Positions 1 through 5,951 are shown, numbered from the stretch's first letter. The stretch: DNA of 10,568 nt from JBECKQ01 sp040235375 (GCA_040235375.1 JBECKQ010000118.1:1-10568); one strand, 5' to 3'. Notes: generated by a model not told the origin, from the letters alone. Translations and numbers: made by a program.

Positions 1-318
1 CGTGTCGTTGGACAGGCGTTTCGATTCCGGCGTGTCCGCCTGGGCGGGTCCGGCAAACGACATGACAAAGACGCCCGCCGCAAGCAGGGCAATCACCCAT
101 TTCGGACGTCGAGTCGTGCCGATGCGCAGGGACCATTTCGTGCGGCGGCGACTGTCCGAGACGCGACCGCAAGGGAGCGGACTGCCGCTCGCACGCCAAC
201 GCCACGCGGGCGAACGCAACTGCGGGTGGCGCGTACTGGCGCCGACAGGCCGTCGATCGCACACCTTGGTCTGCGATTGCGCGCTGGAGTATTCCCTGCT
301 CGGGCGGACCAATCTCAC
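1..318 (-). CDS. Secreted protein, C-terminus beyond window; start uncertain
   Basis: The minus-strand frame that is open to the left edge encodes a good signal peptide: a basic stretch (RRPKW), a hydrophobic core (VIALLAAGVFVMSF), then AGPAQA followed by DTPE. Cleavage is expected after the last Ala, near position 40. The protein should therefore be exported and is the likely last visible member of the operon. The start is unclear because no in-frame ATG lies ahead of the signal peptide. The GTG at 318 is used here since it follows an AAGGG ribosome-site-like sequence by 8 nt and lies 38 nt after the upstream exbD stop. It adds over 60 residues ahead of the basic stretch that do not look like normal protein. 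Other in-frame options are GTG 264, TTG 219 and GTG 96, none with a good ribosome site. An out-of-frame ATG at 136 sits where a natural start would be expected. No function is assigned; only about 13 mature residues are visible. Confidence 0.5.
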   Translation of the reverse strand, partial: MRLVRPSREYSSAQSQTKVCDRRPVGASTRHPQLRSPAWRWRASGSPLPCGRVSDSRRRTKWSLRIGTTRRPKWVIALLAAGVFVMSFAGPAQADTPESKRLSNDT

Positions 319-355
319 AAACTCTGCCCTTCTCGCCACAAGGGGCAATCCACCG

Positions 356-853
356 TCAATTGCCGAAGGCGATGTTCTTGCATCCGGCTCGCAGCGCCGC
401 GTTCCAGCAGTTGACCACGTTATCCCACGGCTGGTCAGGGTCCGGAACAATAACGACCGGCGTCTGATCGCTGAAACCCGGGTTCCCCTGCTCTTGCCTG
501 AGGAATCGCGTAAGCTCGCCAAAGGTGGCGGGGGACGCAATGAAGTTGTCGACCCGCAAGCGATAGTCACCCGGGTTCGGACCGTACTGCTGAATCCGGA
601 CGATGAACGGACTGACTGGCAACGGGACGGTCGGTCGACCGGCTGTGTGGCGGAGCTGCGCGGCCAGGTAGCCCTCCGCTTTCTTGAACGTCGTCGTCAC
701 GGAGAAAAAGATCAGCAGCAGGAACGTCACGTCGATCATCGGCGCAAGGTTCAGCACGAGGGGCGGACTGGCCCAGCGGCGCCGGCGCCCCCGTCGGCGC
801 TCCTGGTCCCGCCGGAACGAAGTGCGGACCTGTTCACGCAGCCGGAAGGCCAT
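356..853 (-). CDS. exbD: ExbD/TolR-family biopolymer transport protein (second copy)
   Basis: 165 residues. ExbD proteins sit inside an ExbB pentamer and use one membrane helix plus a periplasmic domain to convert proton flow into mechanical work. A cytoplasmic N-terminus of about 30 residues is followed by the family signature LNLAPMIDVTFLLLIFF (about 34-50). Asp41 matches the proton-carrying Asp of ExbD/TolR. Residues 55-165 form the periplasmic domain and end with the expected helix-strand element (VVNCWNAALRAGCKNIAF). The N-terminal segment is unusually basic: seven of residues 19-26 are Arg. This should fix the N-terminus in the cytoplasm and might contact ExbB or lipid head groups. Its ATG overlaps the stop of the upstream exbD by one base (TGATG), and a near-perfect ribosome site lies 6 nt upstream, so the two are probably translated together. 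It differs clearly from its neighbour in sequence, so an ExbD heterodimer is possible. Confidence 0.9.
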   Translation of the reverse strand: MAFRLREQVRTSFRRDQERRRGRRRRWASPPLVLNLAPMIDVTFLLLIFFSVTTTFKKAEGYLAAQLRHTAGRPTVPLPVSPFIVRIQQYGPNPGDYRLRVDNFIASPATFGELTRFLRQEQGNPGFSDQTPVVIVPDPDQPWDNVVNCWNAALRAGCKNIAFGN

Positions 854-1305
854 CAGTCTTCACCTCCGCGGCCCACGTGCGCCACCAGCGACATGTTCTC
901 GATCTGATTGTCCGCGACGATCTGCATCACCGACCGCACCAAGTCGTACGGCAGGCGCTTGTCGGCGCGGATGATCACCTTCAGATTGGGATTCACCTCC
1001 TTGGCCGCGGCCAGCCGGCGCGAGATCGTGTCCAGCGATTCCGGCCGGTTCGGACCGACGCTGTAAAGCGCCCGTGCGGAATCACCCTGCGTCATCGAGC
1101 CCACGAGCCGGCAGTTGATGACCACGCGATCGGTGATCTTCACGTTCTTCGCCATGCTCTTCTCCGGCTCGGGCAGGTTCATCGGCACGCTCTCCGCCGA
1201 GGCAAACGTGCTGACGAGCACGAAGAAAATGATCAGCAGGAACACGACGTCGATCATCGGCGCCATGTTGAAGCGGATGTCCGGATGTCTGCGCGACTGA
1301 GCCAT
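853..1305 (-). CDS. exbD: ExbD/TolR-family biopolymer transport protein (first copy)
   Basis: 150 residues. The start is typical of the family: a short basic cytoplasmic segment (MAQSRRHPDIRF), then NMAPMIDVVFLLIIFFVL as the single membrane helix (about 13-32). Asp19 is the expected protonatable residue. The periplasmic part (33-150) contains the usual DTISRRLAAAKEVNPNLKVIIRADKRLPYDLVRSVMQIVADNQIENMSLVA pattern (given here only to locate it: about residues 90-142), where ExbD proteins have a strand, the 'D/A-D-K' turn and an amphipathic helix. Together with the ExbB-like protein encoded upstream it should form the proton-driven motor of this operon. It is 82 nt from the exbB stop, with no strong ribosome site ahead of its ATG. 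It overlaps the second exbD by 1 nt, and its last codons double as the ribosome site for that gene. Confidence 0.92.
   Translation of the reverse strand: MAQSRRHPDIRFNMAPMIDVVFLLIIFFVLVSTFASAESVPMNLPEPEKSMAKNVKITDRVVINCRLVGSMTQGDSARALYSVGPNRPESLDTISRRLAAAKEVNPNLKVIIRADKRLPYDLVRSVMQIVADNQIENMSLVAHVGRGGED
860..867 (-). promoter_or_regulatory. Ribosome binding site of the second exbD, inside the first
   Basis: The minus strand reads GGAGGTGA, nearly full complementarity to the 16S anti-Shine-Dalgarno, 6 nt ahead of the ATG at 853. It is encoded by the last codons of the first exbD, which supports coupled translation of the two. Confidence 0.8.
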
Positions 1306-1314
1306 GACGAAACC

Positions 1315-1331
1315 AAGTGTTCAGTTTTCAG
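1315..1331 (-). repeat. Short 7-nt tandem repeat between exbB and exbD
   Basis: On the plus strand this reads aagtgtt, cagtttt, cag: just over two units of a 7-nt repeat. The 14 nt at 1316-1329 recur exactly at 2289-2302, upstream of exbB, in the same orientation. Confidence 0.6.
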
Positions 1332-1367
1332 CGTCTCGTATCCAGCAGCCTGTCCTTTGATCGAGCG

Positions 1368-1388
1368 CTGACCTCTGACTTCTGACCT
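1368..1388 (-). repeat. 7-nt tandem repeat (three units) at the exbB stop
   Basis: On the plus strand: ctgacct, ctgactt, ctgacct. Three units differ at one base and end on the first base of the exbB stop codon. On the transcribed strand the units read as (A/G)GTCAG steps. A different 7-nt unit lies 37 nt away in the same spacer. Confidence 0.65.
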
Positions 1389-2218
1389 CACCCGTCCATG
1401 CCTGTCTGCGTAGCCAATCCTGCGGGAATCGACGCAGGCGGGGACACAGGCGTCGCTGACGCTTCCACCGGAAGCGTCGCCGCCGCCGCGTGCGACGGCT
1501 CGAACGTCGACAGCAGGCGCTCGGCGGTGGAGGAGCATTCCGCCATCAATTCATCGATGCGGTTACGGAAGAACGCGAACACGCTGAGCGCGGGAATGGC
1601 GACGAGCAATCCCCAGAACGTCGTGACCAGGGCAATCGAGATATCATCCGCGATACGCGCCGGCTCGGGAATGCCGCCCGCCTCGGTGATCGAGGCGAAG
1701 AGGCCAATCATGCCGTAGACCGTGCCGAAGAGACCGATCATCGGACTGACGTTGCCGATGACGTTGAGGTATTCGATTTTCCGCATCAGCCGGCCGGCGT
1801 GATGGTCGAGCGTGTCCGCCACGGCGCGTTGCATCGCGCCATAGCCGAACGACGCCTGCACGAGGCCCGCGTGCACGGTCGCGCACAGCACACTGGGATG
1901 ATCCGCGGTGAAGCGCACGGCGTCGAGATAACGCTTTGCCTCGAGGTCGCTGCGGACGCGTTCGACAACCTGCCACGGCAGAATCGTGCGCGGCCGGATC
2001 GAGAGGCTGTGCTCGATGATCAATGCAATGGTGGCGATCGACAGCGGAATGAGGATGAACCAGGTGATCACGCCCCCGCGCACGACGAAGTGATCAAACA
2101 GTCGCCTCGCCGATGCGTTCTGCGCGGCGCCCGTCGTGTCCTGGGCGAGCGCCACCGGCGAGACGATCAGCGTTACGACCAGCGCGAGGGCCAACGTCAA
2201 GGTGAATATGCGTAACAA
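1388..2218 (-). CDS. exbB: MotA/TolQ/ExbB-family proton channel protein with N-terminal signal peptide
   Basis: 276 residues, inner membrane. ExbB/TolQ proteins form a pentameric proton channel around ExbD. Residues 1-25 look like a cleavable signal peptide (hydrophobic core LTLALALVVTLIV, then PVALA before QD), which E. coli ExbB lacks. Membrane helices are at about 51-70, 152-176 and 193-216, with the cytoplasmic loop between the first two. The core motifs are present. GLFGTVYGMIGLF carries Thr166, which aligns with Thr148 of E. coli ExbB. ISIALVTTFWGLLVAIPA carries Thr200, which aligns with Thr181. These polar residues line the channel in the family. The C-terminal 36 residues are Ala/Pro-rich and probably disordered. 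The start is TTG rather than ATG, and is supported by an AGGAGG ribosome site 6 nt upstream. The spacers before and after this gene carry 7-nt tandem repeats. The assignment to the superfamily is firm; ExbB versus TolQ is not decided by sequence alone. Confidence 0.93.
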   Translation of the reverse strand: MLRIFTLTLALALVVTLIVSPVALAQDTTGAAQNASARRLFDHFVVRGGVITWFILIPLSIATIALIIEHSLSIRPRTILPWQVVERVRSDLEAKRYLDAVRFTADHPSVLCATVHAGLVQASFGYGAMQRAVADTLDHHAGRLMRKIEYLNVIGNVSPMIGLFGTVYGMIGLFASITEAGGIPEPARIADDISIALVTTFWGLLVAIPALSVFAFFRNRIDELMAECSSTAERLLSTFEPSHAAAATLPVEASATPVSPPASIPAGLATQTGMDG

Positions 2219-2223
2219 TGCAG

Positions 2224-2229
2224 CCTCCT
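2224..2229 (-). promoter_or_regulatory. Ribosome binding site selecting a TTG start for exbB
   Basis: The minus strand reads AGGAGG, then CTGCA and TTG at 2218-2216. The strong site makes the TTG start credible, and the signal peptide begins right there. Confidence 0.75.
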
Positions 2230-2280
2230 GTTCTTGTCGGCTCGTGCAGTTTATGTCAGTGTGCCACTGCTCTTCCCGTG

Positions 2281-2313
2281 CAGACTTCAGTGTTCAGTTT
2301 TCGGTTTTCAGTG
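2281..2313 (-). repeat. 7-nt tandem repeat (about 4.5 units) upstream of exbB
   Basis: On the plus strand the units are cagactt, cagtgtt, cagtttt, cggtttt and cagtg: the first two or three bases are nearly constant with a T-rich remainder. The repeat sits in the 225-nt gap between the TPR-protein stop and exbB, about 60 nt ahead of the exbB ribosome site. Confidence 0.65.
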
Positions 2314-2409
2314 CGAACGTCGCATATCACGTGTGCCAATGCCGTGTGAGCAGTGCCGGCGTCCTTGACCTTCGGCCCGCTCCACGGCCTGCCCCTTCGG
2401 ATCAAACCG

Positions 2410-2436
2410 TGCCACCCAGTTGCGTTGCCACCCAGT
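2410..2436 (-). repeat. 11-nt direct repeat downstream of the TPR-protein gene
   Basis: tgccacccagt occurs at 2410-2420 and 2426-2436 (period 16 nt), a few bases beyond the stop of the TPR-protein gene. The rest of the 2219-2443 gap holds the 7-nt repeat and the exbB ribosome site; no terminator hairpin was recognised. Confidence 0.55.
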
Positions 2437-2443
2437 CTGCCCG

Positions 2444-3547
2444 TCAGGACGCGTCCTGGTCGGTCAGCAATCGTCTCGCCTCCTGCTTGACCGTGTCGGG
2501 AACATTGTCCTTCGTCAGCACCTCTTGCAGCAGTCGTGCGGCGTCGTCGCGGTGTCCGGTTTGGCGATGAGCCTGTGCCGCGATGACCAGGGCATCTCCG
2601 CAGAATGGGCTGTCCGGAAAGTGGATCGCCACGCGCATCGCCGCCTCCGCCGCGTCCATGTATCCCTCTTCGTTGGTGGCCGCACCGAACAGGGCCCTGG
2701 CCTTCAAAAGTAGCACCTGCGCCAGACGATCCTTCGGGACGTCGGCGACGGCGGCATCGAGAAGCGGCACTGCCTGGGCATACTGCTTCGCCGCCAGAAT
2801 AGCGTCGATCGCCCCCACCTTGATGTCCAGCGTGCGGTTCGTCATCAGCGCCGGCGGGATGCGCAGGCCGGCCACTTCCGGCGTCAGCGACCTCCACGCC
2901 GGATCATCGAGCGAACGCAGCACCTCGTACTTCAACAGCTTGATCAGCTTCGCGCTGTCGCCCGGCGCGGCATCGCGCTCCGCCCGCTTGATCTCGTCGC
3001 GGACGCTCTGGACGGTGCGGTCCTGCCGCAGGGGCAGGTTGCGCGGCAACAACGCCGCGGCGCCGCCCGGGTCGCTCTGGGCTGCATGAATGAACGCCCG
3101 CACCGCCAGGTCGTGGTCGGCGGCGCGATCGGCCGCCATCAGCAGCCTCGCCCACACCAGCTGCGGCCAGAAGTCGCCGGCCGAGCGCAGCGCCCGCTGG
3201 TACCGGTCCACGGCCTCTGCCGGTCGGTCCCTGACCAGGAGCTCCTCGCCACGATTGAACTCCGACAGGCCGCGGGCCGTGTCCACGACGATCAGTTGCA
3301 CTTTCTCGATCGGCAGGTCCTGGTAGTTGCCGATCTCGGTGCGAAAGGTGATCTTGCCGTCGCCGTAGGCCGCGATCTGCACGCGCCGGTAGGTCTGGCC
3401 GCCGGCCATGATCTCGTCGGCCCGCACCGTCGCGACCAACACGCCCATGAGGATCATCACGGCGGCGCCGATCCTGCGTGCGTCCGGCGCCGCAGCGCGC
3501 GCAAGGACATAAATCTTCGCGGTCGGGAGTTCAGGGTTCGAGGTCAT
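2444..3547 (-). CDS. Secreted TPR-like repeat protein of the ExbB/ExbD operon
   Basis: 367 residues, no named family recognised. After a long n-region, residues 24-43 form a signal peptide (RRIGAAVMILMGVLVATVRA, then DE), so the mature protein should be periplasmic. Residues 46-92 look like a small beta domain (GGQTYRRVQI, DGKITFRT, EKVQLIVVD). The remainder is alpha-helical with repeats of TPR type. The clearest are about 94-122 (LSEFNRGEELLVRDRPAEAVDRYQRAL region), 253-288 (AAKQYAQAVPLLDAA...), and 300-345, ending with ALVIAAQAHRQTGHRDDAARLL. TPR proteins act as scaffolds, which fits a role in assembling or linking the motor to a partner, but that is inference from context. The ATG overlaps the end of the upstream vWA gene by 17 nt in another frame, implying translational coupling; no clear ribosome site is visible. 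A 225-nt spacer separates its stop from exbB. Confidence 0.8.
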   Translation of the reverse strand: MTSNPELPTAKIYVLARAAAPDARRIGAAVMILMGVLVATVRADEIMAGGQTYRRVQIAAYGDGKITFRTEIGNYQDLPIEKVQLIVVDTARGLSEFNRGEELLVRDRPAEAVDRYQRALRSAGDFWPQLVWARLLMAADRAADHDLAVRAFIHAAQSDPGGAAALLPRNLPLRQDRTVQSVRDEIKRAERDAAPGDSAKLIKLLKYEVLRSLDDPAWRSLTPEVAGLRIPPALMTNRTLDIKVGAIDAILAAKQYAQAVPLLDAAVADVPKDRLAQVLLLKARALFGAATNEEGYMDAAEAAMRVAIHFPDSPFCGDALVIAAQAHRQTGHRDDAARLLQEVLTKDNVPDTVKQEARRLLTDQDAS

Positions 3548-4478
3548 ACTCAGATACGAATCGAAACTTGCCGTTGTTCTCCCGGGCGATGTCTTCCAGG
3601 AGCTGGCGCCCCGCGGAACTGACGTAGGCTATGGTGAATATACGCACCTTCTCATCGTGGTTCCACTGGCGCAGCTCCTCCTTCAACTGCTCGCCCACGG
3701 GAATGTCACCGTCGCTGAGGAAGTAGATCAAGTCCGGGCGGAGCTGGAATGCCCGCCTCATGGCCTCGATCGGCTCTGTCATCCCCGCGGGCACGATGCC
3801 GTCCAGGAAGTCGAACGTGAGGTCCTTCATCGAGCGGATGGCGTTCACCAGCCGCTTCGGTGGATTCTCGATCGGCGGGTCCGTGCTGTAGAAGATCACG
3901 TGAAATTTCTGGCTCTTGCGCAGGTGATCGATCGAGCGCTTCAGCTCCTTGCGCAGGTCGCCGAAGATGTCCATCATCGAGCCGGAGCGATCGACGACGT
4001 ACACGATCCGCCGCGCGGCGCGGGCCTCCCCGCCCAGTCCGAAGAACTGCGGCCCCCCGGCACCCGGTCCAGCACGCAGGCCATACTTCGAGAACTCCCC
4101 GCCCCCCGTCCCGATCCCGACGATGTTGAGTTCCCGGTGGACGGGCTTCGTCAGTTCATCGAGCGTGGAGCGCTCCTGCGGCACCACGGTGTCGGCGGGC
4201 CGCTGGGTTTCGGTCTGAGCCTGGAACGGCGACTTGGTAGGAACGACGGTGAACCGCGTTTCTTCGGGCGTCTGCCGCAGGTCCGTCACGGCCGACTGGA
4301 GCGTGTCGTCGGCCCCCATCGAGTCGGTGATCCACGGCAGGGCCACCATCACCGTGAACAGCATGATGTGCACCGCGATGGATGCGACCCACGCCACGAC
4401 GAGTGCTTTGTCCGCGCGGGATGTCGTTGGCGGTTCAGCCTCAGCCGGCGATATTGGGGGCGATTGTTGAACGATCAT
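3531..4478 (-). CDS. TonB-like membrane-anchored vWA domain protein
   Basis: 315 residues, first visible gene of the minus-strand operon. A Pro-rich cytoplasmic N-terminus (1-23) leads into one membrane helix (about 25-50), then a Thr/Pro/Gln-rich periplasmic linker (51-120) and a Gly-rich segment (121-150). The rest is a von Willebrand A domain (about 155-305). The metal-binding MIDAS is complete: Asp163, Ser165 and Ser167 in DRSGSM, Thr234 in GMTEP, and Asp256 in FLSDGD. Such domains bind protein ligands through a divalent metal. The membrane helix contains Ser33-xxx-His37, the same spacing as the Ser16/His20 pair of E. coli TonB that is needed to couple to ExbB/ExbD. The orientation is also TonB-like (N-in, Pro-rich linker). 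The matching Leu and Ser further along TonB's helix are not conserved (Met44, Pro48). A role as energy transducer is inferred from this and from the ExbB/ExbD genes downstream. No strong ribosome site precedes the ATG. Confidence 0.9.
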   Translation of the reverse strand: MIVQQSPPISPAEAEPPTTSRADKALVVAWVASIAVHIMLFTVMVALPWITDSMGADDTLQSAVTDLRQTPEETRFTVVPTKSPFQAQTETQRPADTVVPQERSTLDELTKPVHRELNIVGIGTGGGEFSKYGLRAGPGAGGPQFFGLGGEARAARRIVYVVDRSGSMMDIFGDLRKELKRSIDHLRKSQKFHVIFYSTDPPIENPPKRLVNAIRSMKDLTFDFLDGIVPAGMTEPIEAMRRAFQLRPDLIYFLSDGDIPVGEQLKEELRQWNHDEKVRIFTIAYVSSAGRQLLEDIARENNGKFRFVSEYDLEP

Positions 4479-4698
4479 GTTTGGCGAGAGCCGTCAGCCT
4501 GCGATTCGGTCGCTGCTGAATTTCCGGCCTAGCGTGGCACGCGGCGGACGACGACGGTGCAGAAGTTCGTCAGCCGCGTCCTGGAAATCGTTGCCGAGCG
4601 TCGTTTTCAGGAGTTACGGCGTCGCGGATCAACGAAAAATGTTAGTAACGGTCCGGTTGCCAGTCAATTTCCGGCTCGGCGCCGGCGACCATCCGGTG

Positions 4699-4719
4699 TG
4701 CCCCGATGTGTTCGGGGCA
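4699..4719 (+). other. Potential hairpin (8-bp stem, 5-nt loop)
   Basis: The arms tgccccga (4699-4706) and tcggggca (4712-4719) are exact reverse complements around the loop tgtgt. The hairpin lies about 100 nt ahead of the secreted-protein start. Its right arm shares 4716-4719 with the next hairpin, so only one of the two can form at a time. Confidence 0.6.
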
Positions 4720-4731
4720 GACGGATCTGCC
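4716..4731 (+). other. Potential hairpin (6-bp stem, cgga tetraloop)
   Basis: The arms ggcaga (4716-4721) and tctgcc (4726-4731) are exact reverse complements around cgga. It overlaps the preceding hairpin by 4 nt and would compete with it, the kind of arrangement found in switching leaders. Whether it switches is unknown. Confidence 0.5.
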
Positions 4732-4740
4732 GCCCGCCAG

Positions 4741-4775
4741 GGGGTGCCCGCCGCATGGACGCCGGCGGGCACCCC
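4741..4775 (+). other. Perfect 13-bp inverted repeat, GC-rich hairpin
   Basis: The arms ggggtgcccgccg (4741-4753) and cggcgggcacccc (4763-4775) are perfect reverse complements around a 9-nt loop. It is the strongest hairpin in the window, 45 nt upstream of the secreted-protein ATG. No T-run follows on the plus strand, so it does not look like a simple intrinsic terminator. On either strand it could be a leader structure, a transcription pause or an interspersed palindromic repeat. Confidence 0.75.
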
Positions 4776-4786
4776 GCGTATTCTGC

Positions 4787-4806
4787 CCGTCGGGCCGAAC
4801 CGACGG
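4787..4806 (+). other. Potential hairpin (7-bp stem, 6-nt loop)
   Basis: The arms ccgtcgg (4787-4793) and ccgacgg (4800-4806) are exact reverse complements around gccgaa. It ends 9 nt before the GGGAG that is the likely ribosome site of the next gene, so it could affect translation. Confidence 0.55.
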
Positions 4807-4820
4807 CTTGTTTCTGGGAG

Positions 4821-5951
4821 ATGACTGTGACAGCTCGCTTACGCCTGTTGCTCTGCTCGGTTGGGATACTCCTCTGCCTTGCTGCCTCCGCGTCGGCCGG
4901 GCAGCCCGCCGTCCGCCTGGCGGACGTGCTCCAAGACGGGACGGCGGCGCCCCAAGCCTGGAACGACCACGTCGCGTACATCGCCGCGCACCTGATCGAA
5001 CGGGCGGAGAGCCCCCAGAGTCCGATTGATCAGGTGGATCGCCACCTCGACGCGGCCAACTGGATCCTTTCATACACCATCGAGCCGATGGCCTCGCGCC
5101 GCCTGCTCGATATCGCCGAAGATGGCGACGCCGCCGCGGCACTGACGAACGTCGCCGAAGCGAAGCGCCAACTGGACGCCGCAGCCCACCAGCTCGACGA
5201 ACTGGTCCAGGCCGGTCGCCTCGAGAGCGATGAGCAATGGTCGCGCATGAATACGTTATCCGGGCTGTCGGCATTCGTGGCCGCGTTCGAGTCCATCTGG
5301 CAGGAGCGTGACAGCGACGAGGCACGTCGCGAGGCGATCTCGGACGCGGCGTACGGACTCGCCGTCGTCCTCGAAGATCGTCGCAAGGACGTGGCGCTGA
5401 CGGCCCGGCTGTGGCAGGCGTATCTGAACGCCCAGATCGGCAAGCTGGCGCGGGCGACCGAGCTTCTGCCGGAGGCCATGAGCAAGCCGGAAAAACCGAT
5501 GGGCGTGGGCACGTATGCCCGCATACTCCGCTGCCGGTACAGCGCCGGACCGGAGGGTGGGTACCCGGTGGCGATCGCCCTGCTGGCCCGGCTGGAAGAA
5601 CGGTGCCTTCAGTGGTTCAGGGATGATCCGCGGGCGTACCCGGCCCAGCGGGCGGCGGCGCTCGTCCGCCGGCAGGTTCTGGGCGATTGGGAAAAGTTGT
5701 TGCAGGATGCCGGCCACCCGGACCGGGCCGAGTGGTGCGCAGACGCCATCAAACGAATTGACCACGTGTATTTCGACACGGAAACCCCGGCCACCGTCCT
5801 GCGACTCGAGTTCGCCGCCCCACCCATGGTGGACCTCGACGCCGCGGAAGTCGCCGCCATGGGTCGAACGGCCACCGCGCCGAGCACGGAACCCGCGACC
5901 GAACCGGCTACCCAGCCGTCCACACAGCCGAACCACGGGGAAATTGAATGA
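4821..5951 (+). CDS. Secreted helical protein of unknown function with Thr/Pro repeat tail
   Basis: 376 residues, family not recognised. Residues 1-26 are a clear signal peptide (TARLRLLLCSVGILLCLAASASA, cleavage expected before GQP), so the protein is periplasmic or exported. The mature part is mostly predicted helix, rich in Ala, Arg, Asp and Glu, with heptad-like stretches around 100-140 (NVAEAKRQLDAAAHQLDELV). No catalytic motif or metal site stands out. The tail has four 4-residue repeats, TEPA TEPA TQPS TQPN (356-371), a likely disordered segment that may be glycosylated or bind a surface. The start is ambiguous: GGGAG (4816-4820) directly abuts the ATG at 4821, but sits 6 nt ahead of an in-frame GTG at 4827, which may be the real start. 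A cluster of hairpins precedes it. A helical-repeat scaffold role is possible but not shown. Confidence 0.8.
   Translation: MTVTARLRLLLCSVGILLCLAASASAGQPAVRLADVLQDGTAAPQAWNDHVAYIAAHLIERAESPQSPIDQVDRHLDAANWILSYTIEPMASRRLLDIAEDGDAAAALTNVAEAKRQLDAAAHQLDELVQAGRLESDEQWSRMNTLSGLSAFVAAFESIWQERDSDEARREAISDAAYGLAVVLEDRRKDVALTARLWQAYLNAQIGKLARATELLPEAMSKPEKPMGVGTYARILRCRYSAGPEGGYPVAIALLARLEERCLQWFRDDPRAYPAQRAAALVRRQVLGDWEKLLQDAGHPDRAEWCADAIKRIDHVYFDTETPATVLRLEFAAPPMVDLDAAEVAAMGRTATAPSTEPATEPATQPSTQPNHGEIE
5886..5933 (+). repeat. Coding tandem repeat TEPA/TQPS (4 units of 12 nt)
   Basis: Four tandem 12-nt units near the 3' end of the secreted-protein gene encode TEPA, TEPA, TQPS and TQPN. The bases have diverged between units, so the repeat is kept at protein level rather than as a fresh DNA duplication. 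Confidence 0.7.

Larger units (their letters stand above)
4479..4820. other. Divergent intergenic region with hairpin cluster
   Basis: This 342-nt gap separates the minus-strand vWA operon from the plus-strand secreted-protein gene, so it should hold both promoters and any shared control sites. No convincing -35/-10 pair was found for either direction. The half next to the plus-strand gene (4699-4806) contains four potential hairpins, listed separately. The other half contains a small palindrome (gtta g taac, 4641-4649) and nothing else recognised. A reading frame is open from a GTG at 4557 into the plus-strand gene, but it would bury that gene's signal peptide, so it is treated as non-coding. 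Confidence 0.6.

Noticed and set aside
2..907. Plus-strand open frame across both exbD genes
   Set aside because: It is antisense to two genes with clear family motifs, and its own translation is Arg-rich and low in recognisable structure, as expected for a shadow frame in GC-rich DNA.
3657..4532. Plus-strand open frame opposite the vWA gene
   Set aside because: Antisense to a gene with an intact MIDAS; no family resemblance.
4557..4820. Upstream extension of the secreted-protein gene from a GTG at 4557
   Set aside because: It would place 88 basic, low-structure residues ahead of a clear signal peptide, and it runs through the hairpin cluster.
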